From the NCBI RefSeq assembly GCF_000687535.1, contig NZ_JHWC01000014.1:1-38124 (forward strand): 38,124 bases of DNA, written 5' to 3'. The position numbers were made by a program, and so were the translations under genes. Below the pieces are notes generated by a model. The model was not told where the DNA came from and did no database searches. It saw nothing but the letters and a program-made list of their open reading frames with translations. This stretch comes from Helicobacter rodentium ATCC 700285 (GTDB taxonomy: Bacteria; Campylobacterota; Campylobacteria; Campylobacterales; Helicobacteraceae). Shown piece after piece: positions 32,634 to 38,124 of the stretch (positions are counted from its first letter, which is position 1; every line of letters starts with the position of its first letter).

Positions 32634-32735
32634 TATAATTCTCTTGATCCATTCGGTAAATGGATAAAAAGGTTTTACAGAGCCTTACAAGTTGATTAAG
32701 CTCGGTTCTCTTTTGGGGAGCTGAGCTTTTTTTTT
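32634..32735 (+). ncRNA. Candidate antitoxin small RNA (with its promoter)
   Basis: Promoter TATAAT at 32634-32639, preceded by TG (TGCTATAAT). The predicted RNA of about 90 nt starts near 32646 with a 5' hairpin (ATCCATT/AATGGAT, 32647-32653 and 32659-32665). It continues with a single-stranded stretch CCTTACAAGTTGA (32683-32695), then a 12-bp wobble-tolerant stem (32699-32710 and 32716-32727) followed by nine T, a classic intrinsic terminator. The single-stranded stretch is the exact complement of the ribosome-binding region of the toxin mRNA (32765-32777), so the RNA would block toxin translation. This is the layout of type I antitoxins. Confidence 0.75.
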
Positions 32736-32785
32736 GGCTATTTAGTTGGGTATGCGGGCGGAATTCAACTTGTAAGGAGTCCATA

Positions 32786-32878
32786 ATGGATTCAAACCTA
32801 TTCATTGCAGTTATTGCAGTGCTAGTCACGCTTTTTAGAGAAGAAATAAGAGAAATCTTATTTAAATCTAAAAAGTAA
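32786..32878 (+). CDS. Small hydrophobic type I toxin peptide
   Basis: A 30-residue frame, MDSNLFIAVIAVLVTLFREE and ending LFKSKK. ATG is preceded by AAGGAG six bases upstream. A hydrophobic segment at residues 5-17 followed by a charged helix is the pattern of membrane-active type I toxins. Its Shine-Dalgarno and the bases before it (32765-32777) are the reverse complement of a stretch of the upstream small RNA. It lies antisense to the transfer operon between virB9 and virB10. It is too short for ordinary gene finders. A type I system has, to my recollection, been reported from a Campylobacter pTet plasmid; whether this is the same one cannot be told here. Confidence 0.72.
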   Translation: MDSNLFIAVIAVLVTLFREEIREILFKSKK

Positions 32879-32880
32879 AT

Positions 32881-32935
32881 AACTGCCTTCTGTAAAACTC
32901 TGCTGCAAGGATTTACCGCCCTTGTGGCAGTTTTT
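32881..32935 (+). terminator. Terminator after the toxin gene
   Basis: AACTGCC (32881-32887) pairs with GGCAGTT (32926-32932) around a folded loop and is followed by a T tract (32931-32935). It would end the toxin mRNA just before the end of virB9 on the other strand. Confidence 0.55.
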
Positions 32936-32942
32936 ATTCTTA

Positions 32943-33839
32943 TCATTTTCCACCCTTTTTATTAACTTCCCGCTGAACATTTTCATTAGAAGTTTCCCTT
33001 GTTTTGCGTAATGGATTCTTTGCGTATCCCTTATTAAAAATTCCAACAACCTTATCCCCGCTTCTTAGGAGAATTTGTTTAGCAGTTTTTTGAATCACTA
33101 AAACATCATAATTGCCATCTTTTTTGATATGCGTATTTAAGATACTTTCTTTGCCATTTTCATACATAAAAACTGCAGGGAATGTTTTAGTGTTATCAAA
33201 TCCAAGATAAGTAAAAACACCATCATCATAGGCAAAATTTGGGCTTATATCCTCACTTCCTTTATTGACTTTCATATAAAAATCCCAATTTCTAGGAATG
33301 GTATTTTTATTTAAATCAGTTCGGATATTTTCTTGCTCTTGTGCTTCTAAAAATTCCTTAGCAGCCTCATAATCTTTTTGCGGATATGAAAAGCTAAGTT
33401 TGTAAGTGGTGTTGCTGTTTTTGGTAACAAGCTTTAAATCAAACACATAAGCATTTAAATTTGTAATTACAATTAAGTTAGTTTTCCAATCACTCGGATT
33501 AGGATCTAGCACAAATTCTTGCGAAGATTGACTTTCTCCCATATTGTTTTCGTCTTGTTGGACAAGCTGTGTTTTATAAGCTTTAGGCTTGATGAATAAA
33601 AGATTGTCTTTTTCTATTAAATCCCAACCCTCCGCAAAACCTGTGGCGGTATTAATGATTCTCTCATCAATACCAAATTCCAACACACTTACATATCCAT
33701 TTTTAGCATTTACTTGAAAGACATCATTAGCATTATAGACTGCATAAGTGATTCTTTTATCGTATATGGAAGCTTTTGGAATATTTAAAGCCCATACAAA
33801 ACTGCTTAAAAATAGGCTAATTAGAATTATTTTTTTCAT
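32943..33839 (-). CDS. virB9: VirB9 outer-membrane core protein
   Basis: A 298-residue exported protein with a signal peptide (KKIILISLFLSSFVWA). The mature part begins KASIYDKRITYAVYNANDVF, the VirB9/TrbG start, and has VLEFGIDERI. Later YFAYDDGVFTYLGF-type segments (PNFAYDDGVFTYLGFDN) and AVFMYENGKE match the family's C-terminal domain. VirB9 forms the outer-membrane core with VirB7 and VirB10. Its ATG overlaps the virB8 stop (ATGA). The C-terminus is Arg/Lys-rich. A 340-bp gap with an opposite-strand toxin-antitoxin locus follows. Confidence 0.93.
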   Translation of the reverse strand: MKKIILISLFLSSFVWALNIPKASIYDKRITYAVYNANDVFQVNAKNGYVSVLEFGIDERIINTATGFAEGWDLIEKDNLLFIKPKAYKTQLVQQDENNMGESQSSQEFVLDPNPSDWKTNLIVITNLNAYVFDLKLVTKNSNTTYKLSFSYPQKDYEAAKEFLEAQEQENIRTDLNKNTIPRNWDFYMKVNKGSEDISPNFAYDDGVFTYLGFDNTKTFPAVFMYENGKESILNTHIKKDGNYDVLVIQKTAKQILLRSGDKVVGIFNKGYAKNPLRKTRETSNENVQREVNKKGGK

Positions 33840-34498
33840 CTTTCTACCTCGTCATCAACTCTATATGTTAAAACTTTAAAACCAAGAGGATTTAAAATCC
33901 TGTTTTCCTCACTAGCTTTTGCTAAGATATAGTCATAACTTAATGTAATGACTTTTGTTGCGTGTGCTGTTCCTCTTGTATTGAGATTCTTTGTAGTAAT
34001 GATTGCTCTAATGGTTGAAGTTTTAACACCATTGCTTTCCCCCAAAACAATGCTTAAAATTTGCACACTCACTTCATTAGAATTTTTTAGGATTTGATCT
34101 CTTGCGTTATCTCCTTCATACCAAGCCCTGTATTCATTCGCAACCTTTTCAGAGCTCATTAATTGAGTGAGCAAATAATCTTGATTCAAAAGCTCATAGT
34201 AATATCCCTCTCTAGCCTTAATATAAGTCCCAATAAAATATTTATCTAAAGCTTCATTTTTTGTAATTTCTTTCTCATCAAGTATGGTTAAAATATCAAC
34301 CATTCCTGTAGTGTTATCTACCCTTATCACATAAGGTTCAATAGTTTTTAAAGGGGTGAGCAAAACAACAGCAACAATAGAAAGAATCGCTATAAAAATA
34401 GAGATAAAAGCAATAAGCCACGCTCTTTTGTTGCTTTTTTCAATCAAATATCTAAAACTTGCTTCATAATCTAAAGCAGTATTAAAATCGTTTCTCAT
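33836..34498 (-). CDS. virB8: VirB8 inner-membrane assembly protein
   Basis: A 220-residue protein with a short cytoplasmic start, one membrane segment at about residues 29-49 (LIAFISIFIAILSIVAVVLL) and a periplasmic NTF2-like domain: LKTIEPYVIRVDNTTGMVDI, then YYYELLNQDYLLTQLMSSE and ITLSYDY. This is the VirB8 pattern. It is a nucleation factor for channel assembly. It overlaps the preceding small gene and the virB9 start by four bases each. Confidence 0.93.
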   Translation of the reverse strand: MRNDFNTALDYEASFRYLIEKSNKRAWLIAFISIFIAILSIVAVVLLTPLKTIEPYVIRVDNTTGMVDILTILDEKEITKNEALDKYFIGTYIKAREGYYYELLNQDYLLTQLMSSEKVANEYRAWYEGDNARDQILKNSNEVSVQILSIVLGESNGVKTSTIRAIITTKNLNTRGTAHATKVITLSYDYILAKASEENRILNPLGFKVLTYRVDDEVER

Positions 34499-34692
34499 CG
34501 CTCTTTTCCTTGATCAATGGATTTATCAATAGCTTTTTCTTTCTTTTTGAAAAAGCTATTAAACTTATCCATAAAGTGAGATTGTTTTTTGTCCTCTTTT
34601 GCTAACTCTTCTTGCTCCTCTTGTTTAATCTTGTCTTCTAGGCTAATCCAGCCTTGTTTTTCAAGTTCTTTGCCCAAATCATCTTTTGACAT
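34495..34692 (-). CDS. 65-residue charged protein with shared C-terminal tail
   Basis: A small, very acidic then basic protein. The first ~35 residues (LEKQGWISLEDKIKQEEQ) are helical. The remainder is FMDKFNSFFKKKEK followed by a basic end closing GKER, an almost bare copy of the C-terminal tail found on VapD, the primase, Rha-2 and others. No signal peptide or membrane segment. It lies between the VirB7-like gene and virB8, with ATGA overlap to virB8. AAGGA precedes the ATG. Confidence 0.7.
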   Translation of the reverse strand: MSKDDLGKELEKQGWISLEDKIKQEEQEELAKEDKKQSHFMDKFNSFFKKKEKAIDKSIDQGKER

Positions 34693-34728
34693 ATTTATCC
34701 TTTCTGTATTAAACTAATAACTCTAATA

Positions 34729-34890
34729 TTATTTAGATTCATTAGATTCCTTTGTAGCTTGATTAAAATCCGCATTAACAGGTATCCAATCTTTTTGACT
34801 GTTAAAAAGCTCATCATATTTACCTTGATGAGTGCTACAAGCACTCAAGAAAACACCAAAAATAAAAAGAAAAATAAAATTACGCTTCAT
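34729..34890 (-). CDS. virB7: VirB7-like small lipoprotein
   Basis: A 53-residue frame, MKRNFIFLFIFGVFLSACST at the start; lipobox LSAC puts the lipidated Cys at residue 18. The mature part of 36 residues (HQGKYDELFNSQKDWIP) is short and polar. Size, lipobox and its place between virB6 and virB8 fit VirB7, which anchors VirB9 in the outer membrane. Its start overlaps the virB6 end by 11 bases. Confidence 0.82.
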   Translation of the reverse strand: MKRNFIFLFIFGVFLSACSTHQGKYDELFNSQKDWIPVNADFNQATKESNESK

Positions 34891-35890
34891 TTCTCATCCT
34901 CTCATACATTCTTTTTGCACCACTATATGCAGCCCGACCACCAGCTTTAGTTCCAGCCCAAGCAGCCTTACCTGCATACTTTCCACCAGCCATTGCTGCA
35001 CTTGCAGTTTTACCAGCAGCCCAACCTGCAGGTTTTGCTGCTAATTGACCAATAGGAGTTAATTTGCTACTTATTGCACCGCCCATTGCGCCATCCATTG
35101 ATACATTTGCAACCTTTTCAGCAAAAGCTTTTGCGCCTAAAATCATAATAACCAAAATCAAAGAGGAGATTACATAGAAAATACCTGTTGCTAGCACTTC
35201 ATTTCCAGATCGTGTTTTGCTTGTTAATAAAGTAGCCCAGCTATTAATCTCATCCATAAAGGTTTGCAAAAATAAACCAACCAGCAAAATTACTAAAGTA
35301 TTAGAAAGCAAAAGACCAATCCATTGTGTAAAAACATTCTTTGTGGATTTAAAAATTAAAAGCCAAAACACAATAGGAGCAGAAATTACAAGCATTGTTT
35401 GGGTGAAGGTTGTAACGACTAAAATCGCTAATGTAGGAACTGCGGCGACTAAAAATCCGATATAGCAAAGCAACATAGCAACAACTGCCATAAAAGAATC
35501 TTTTAAGCCGCTTGATTTAGCCCAAATTGTATTTGTCATTTTTATAGTATTTGCAAACATAATATCTAAGTTTGCATACATTTGTGTGCCACCACCTGCC
35601 CATTCATAGACTCCATCCATTGCAGAAATTGCTAAATCTAACCAACCTCCAAGATTTAATGCAAAAGTAATCGCTAGGAGTTTTCCTGCTATATCCCAAG
35701 TAAGCTCTCTAATAGGGCTTTGGCTTCTACCTGCTAAGACTTCAAAACCCTTATACATAATTACAAGCGTGATAATAATGGAGAATAAAACGCTAAGCTC
35801 AGCCATTTTGTCGCTCGTGCCTACTTGTCTGATTGCATCAACGATTTGTTGGATGCTATTGCCTAAGGTTTGAAATAATTTTAAATCCAT
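34880..35890 (-). CDS. virB6: VirB6/TrbL polytopic channel protein
   Basis: A 336-residue protein with several membrane segments (about residues 30-50, 70-85, 130-165, 175-210 and 235-258), the VirB6/TrbL layout. The end of the protein is a cytoplasmic tail of ~75 residues, rich in Ala, Gly and Lys, with loosely repeated units (KPAGWAAGKTASAAMAGGK, AAWAGTKAGGRAAYSGAK). VirB6 lines the inner-membrane part of the channel and contacts the DNA. It starts one base after the VirB5 stop. Confidence 0.88.
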   Translation of the reverse strand: MDLKLFQTLGNSIQQIVDAIRQVGTSDKMAELSVLFSIIITLVIMYKGFEVLAGRSQSPIRELTWDIAGKLLAITFALNLGGWLDLAISAMDGVYEWAGGGTQMYANLDIMFANTIKMTNTIWAKSSGLKDSFMAVVAMLLCYIGFLVAAVPTLAILVVTTFTQTMLVISAPIVFWLLIFKSTKNVFTQWIGLLLSNTLVILLVGLFLQTFMDEINSWATLLTSKTRSGNEVLATGIFYVISSLILVIMILGAKAFAEKVANVSMDGAMGGAISSKLTPIGQLAAKPAGWAAGKTASAAMAGGKYAGKAAWAGTKAGGRAAYSGAKRMYERMRNEA

Positions 35891-36871
35891 CTATTTATTT
35901 CTTTTAAAATGTTTTGCAATGTCTTCATCTGTAATTGTTGAATTTAAAATAGTGTCGAACGACCTAGAATATTCTTGCATTGCAATATCTTGTTGTATAT
36001 TTCTTTGGTTTTGATAGCTTGAATTTGCTAAATCTAATTGATTTTTAACCATTTGAATTTTTGCGACTTCTAGCTGAATCGCATTGCCAACATCCGCGCT
36101 TTCTTTAATGTCTTTAGTGTTGGCTAATTTATCTTGCAGTTTTTTAAGCGTTTCGCTAATTGTGTCCATTTGTATGGAAGCTTGATTATATGTTTCTACT
36201 TGCGCAGCATAAGTGATTAAATCCACTTTGCAAATGTTTTTTTCTGATTGTGTCATATAATCAAAATTACATCTATCAAAGCTCGTGTATTTGTTAAAAA
36301 TTTCACTGCCTTTTTGGCTTAAAAATTGCTCTGGATTTCTTAAAACATCGTTATAAAAAGATTGTATATTTTTCCCAGCTTCAGAAAAATCAGAATAAAT
36401 TTGTTTAATATCTTTCATAAAAGCAACAGAATCTCTTATGCCTGTTTTTGAAAGTAATTCATCTTTGTAAGCTTGGATTTGTTTTTGATAGTGCGATACG
36501 GTTTCTGCCCACCTTGAAGCTTCTTTAACCCACTCTGCGATTTGTTTAGCATTTTGTGTTGCCATTTGTTGATTTGCAGCAACATCCACAACAGGAATTC
36601 CGCCAGCACCAAATGCAATGTTAGAAAATAGGAATAGGCTAAGAAGCGAGGCTGTGAGTTTTTTGGTATAATTGCGTGGGGTGTTTGCCACAAGGTTCGC
36701 ACCCTTGTGGTCAAAATCTAAGCCCCTAAAGGAGCTAAGATGAATACCGCTAAATTCATCATAGTTGCAATTATACTCCTTTGTATAATTGTAGTCAAGG
36801 CTTATTAGCTTTGCCCCACTCGTTGGGGTATGATGGATTTTCCTTGTGGTTAAAAATTTAAAACTTCTCAT
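35891..36871 (-). CDS. virB5: VirB5/TrbJ-type pilus-associated protein with long N-terminal extension
   Basis: A 326-residue open frame. A signal peptide, KKLTASLLSLFLFSNIAFGA, appears only after ~68 residues of unusual N-terminal sequence (IHHTPTSGAKLISLDYNYTK, FSGIHLSSFRGLDFDHKG). The mature part is helical, with VKEASRWAETVSHYQKQIQA and two Cys (RCNFDYMTQSEKNICK), as in VirB5/TrbJ. The extension is either real or the start is internal, for example the GTG within NLVANTP. The last residues ITDEDIAKHFKRN are identical to the end of the EexN protein. VirB5 is a minor pilus-tip protein contacting recipients. Confidence 0.82.
   Translation of the reverse strand: MRSFKFLTTRKIHHTPTSGAKLISLDYNYTKEYNCNYDEFSGIHLSSFRGLDFDHKGANLVANTPRNYTKKLTASLLSLFLFSNIAFGAGGIPVVDVAANQQMATQNAKQIAEWVKEASRWAETVSHYQKQIQAYKDELLSKTGIRDSVAFMKDIKQIYSDFSEAGKNIQSFYNDVLRNPEQFLSQKGSEIFNKYTSFDRCNFDYMTQSEKNICKVDLITYAAQVETYNQASIQMDTISETLKKLQDKLANTKDIKESADVGNAIQLEVAKIQMVKNQLDLANSSYQNQRNIQQDIAMQEYSRSFDTILNSTITDEDIAKHFKRNK
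36688..36828. repeat. Two hairpins in the 5' coding region of virB5
   Basis: CCACAAGG/CCTTGTGG (36688-36695 and 36703-36710, loop of 7) and CCCCA/TGGGG (36814-36818 and 36824-36828). Both are G+C-rich in an AT-rich gene and fall within the ~68 codons before the signal peptide. Confidence 0.55.
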
Positions 36872-36880
36872 AAATATCTC

Positions 36881-37306
36881 CTAAAATGGAATTTCTTCAG
36901 ATTCTATATTCATTGTTGGGTGTTCGTATTCAACACTCGGTTCTTTTGGTGGTTCTTGTGTGATTTGTGGTGTATCTTTACTATCCTTTTTGCCTAGCCA
37001 ATAGAATTTAGAAACAATCACGCTTAGTATTGTTCTAGTGTTTCCTGCTTCATCAAGATATTTACTAGAGGATAATTCTCCACTGCACGCAAATTGAGAA
37101 CCTTTTTTGATATACATAGAAGCATTTTCTGCACTCTTTCCAAACAACACAATAGGAATCCAAGTTGTGCTACTCTCATCATTCCCTTTTTCATTTTTCC
37201 ACCTTTTAGTAATGGCAAGAGAATTTTTTGCATAAAGCTTTCCACTGCTTGTATTGCCTATTTCAAAATCCTTGCCTAAATAGCCGATTAAATTGACATT
37301 ATTCAT
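36881..37306 (-). CDS. ssb: Single-stranded DNA-binding protein
   Basis: A 141-residue protein with an OB fold start (NNVNLIGYLGKDFEI), TTWIPIVLFGKSAENASMYI and KGSQFACSGELSS, and the acidic C-terminal tip EEIPF that recruits partners in SSB proteins. It coats transferred single strands, in donor or recipient. It overlaps the Rha-1 gene by eight bases, so both are made together, and lies upstream of virB5. Confidence 0.95.
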   Translation of the reverse strand: MNNVNLIGYLGKDFEIGNTSSGKLYAKNSLAITKRWKNEKGNDESSTTWIPIVLFGKSAENASMYIKKGSQFACSGELSSSKYLDEAGNTRTILSVIVSKFYWLGKKDSKDTPQITQEPPKEPSVEYEHPTMNIESEEIPF

Positions 37307-37856
37307 TGTTAAACTCCTTTTGATTTGAGGTTGGATCTTTTGGTGTGCGGTTATCTACAAGATAATCCAAAGAAAAAACATTTTTGGATTCTTTGGAGTA
37401 AGGATTTTTAGTAATAACCACACTAACCTTGTAGTCGTTTTTGGGTAAGTTTGGATTAATAAGATTCATTAAATCCATTAAATATTTATTATGGCTTGGA
37501 GTTTCTTTTTGCAAGAGCTTCTCCATTTTATTAAAGGCATTAATAAAAGCGATTTTAAATAAATCTGCTTTTTTGCCTGTAAGCCCCATAGCTATAAATG
37601 AAAAGCCATCTTTGGTAAGCTGATATGTAGGTCTCATTTCCCCTTTGGCGTCTTTATATTCAACGAGCCGAAAATTCCGCTCGTTAAAATTTTTAGTTTC
37701 TTCATTTCTAGTTTTATTCCTAATTGTTTCCAAAATGTCCTTATGCTGCTTACTAAATACCCTTGCTATATCTAAGCTTGTGCAGAAAATTTGATCATCT
37801 TTATTTTCAAACACAACCTTTTGATTATTGATATTAATAATATTTGTGTTGCTCAT
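37299..37856 (-). CDS. Rha-family protein 1
   Basis: A 185-residue protein with the Rha domain (QIFCTSLDIARVFSKQHKDI, LTKDGFSFIAMGLTGKKADL, INAFNKMEKLL). It is a paralogue of Rha-2 (29805-30440) but lacks that protein's tail, ending KEFNNE. It overlaps the stop of the gene that spans the window ends (ATGA) and the start of ssb. A regulator is likely; which promoter it acts on is unknown. A hairpin in its coding DNA (37662-37685) matches one in Rha-2. Confidence 0.85.
   Translation of the reverse strand: MSNTNIININNQKVVFENKDDQIFCTSLDIARVFSKQHKDILETIRNKTRNEETKNFNERNFRLVEYKDAKGEMRPTYQLTKDGFSFIAMGLTGKKADLFKIAFINAFNKMEKLLQKETPSHNKYLMDLMNLINPNLPKNDYKVSVVITKNPYSKESKNVFSLDYLVDNRTPKDPTSNQKEFNNE
37662..37685. 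repeat. Coding-region hairpin in Rha-1
   Basis: Arms AACGAGCCGAA and TTCCGCTCGTT around AA, 10 of 11 positions paired. The same position in Rha-2 has ACTGAGCCGAA/TTCGGCTCAGT; the differing second and third positions are compensated in both arms. Confidence 0.7.
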
Positions 37857-38124
37857 TTTTTAAACCCCATTGTTAAAGTTTGAATCTGCACAGGAGCATT
37901 GCTCTTTTTGCTGCTAAATTCTTTTAGTTTTGCTTGAAAATCAATTTTGTTTTTATTTTCTTGCGGTATAATGTTAGTAGCAGGACGGAGAAAATCACGG
38001 TCGTTAAACTCTCGGCGAAGCTGACCCTGTTCGCCCCTACCCTGCCTTTCTCCATATTCTGTTTCTGAATGATTAGTTAGAAGTCTATTAATATTTTTTC
38101 TTTCTATTTCATATTCTCTGCTCC
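37853..38124 (-). CDS. Hypothetical T4SS-operon protein, C-terminal part (gene starts at 498)
   Basis: Continuation of the gene at 1-498 across the circular junction. The encoded end reads IPQENKNKIDFQAKLKEFSS and then an uncharged stretch closing MGFKK. FQAKLKEFS is one of the seven copies of the F-x2-K-[LMF]-x2-F tail. The stop overlaps the Rha-1 start (ATGA), so the genes are translationally coupled. Confidence 0.85.
   Translation of the reverse strand, partial: SREYEIERKNINRLLTNHSETEYGERQGRGEQGQLRREFNDRDFLRPATNIIPQENKNKIDFQAKLKEFSSKKSNAPVQIQTLTMGFKK
38030..38124. repeat. Terminal direct repeat (circular overlap), right copy
   Basis: Identical to bases 1-95; it should be removed when the molecule is closed. 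Confidence 0.95.

Noticed and set aside
36436-36714. 92-codon same-strand frame inside virB5
   Set aside because: It starts with TTG, has no ribosome site, and its product looks like a shadow of the signal peptide region.

Overview
The window is one complete circular conjugative plasmid. Its last 95 bases (38030-38124) repeat its first 95, so the molecule is about 38,029 bp. Base composition is very AT-rich. Protein families (VirB3-VirB4 fusion, EexN, TrbM, a Cag12-like lipoprotein, VapD, Rha proteins, a DUF5710/TOPRIM primase) point to a Campylobacterota host, Campylobacter or an enterohepatic Helicobacter; I cannot settle the genus from sequence alone. No antibiotic resistance gene, rRNA, tRNA, insertion sequence or CRISPR array was seen.

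Layout. (1) A type IV secretion/mating-pair apparatus fills the minus strand from about 38 kb down to 25 kb and, across the artificial ends, 3.56 kb to 0.5 kb: VirB2, VirB3/B4 fusion, a hypothetical split by the window ends, Rha-1, SSB, VirB5, VirB6, a VirB7-like lipoprotein, a small tail-tagged protein, VirB8, VirB9, VirB10, VirB11, Rha-2, VirD4, a lipoprotein, TrbM and accessory genes. A plus-strand type I toxin-antitoxin locus sits between virB9 and virB10. (2) 3.56-5.11 kb: a three-gene plus-strand cassette (small protein, VapD, serine recombinase) between 21-bp inverted repeats. (3) 5.2-7.5 kb: replication, with a RepA-helicase-type protein with a long C-terminal half and five perfect 19-bp iterons. 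(4) 7.7-10.7 kb: a small membrane protein, EexN, a TOPRIM primase and two accessory genes. (5) 10.8-13.6 kb: oriT with an IncP/MOBP-type nick site, MobC, a VirD2-type relaxase and a tail-anchored GNAT. (6) 13.6-20.3 kb: a 1936-residue DarB-like methylase/helicase and a ParA/RHH partition pair. (7) 20.4-25.3 kb: YopX and DUF5131 phage-type genes, topoisomerase III and small genes.

The genes fit one life cycle: iteron-controlled replication, partition, relaxosome and coupling protein feeding a VirB channel, entry exclusion, and establishment functions (primase, SSB, DarB-like antirestriction). The most unusual points are: a C-terminal F-x2-K-[LMF]-x2-F tail on seven otherwise unrelated proteins, possibly a secretion tag; three same-strand overprinted genes each with a good Shine-Dalgarno; a recombinase cassette whose inversion would swap the promoter of the pilin operon; a toxin-antitoxin locus inside the T4SS operon; and a 38-bp near-identical 3' end shared by the exclusion lipoprotein and VirB5.
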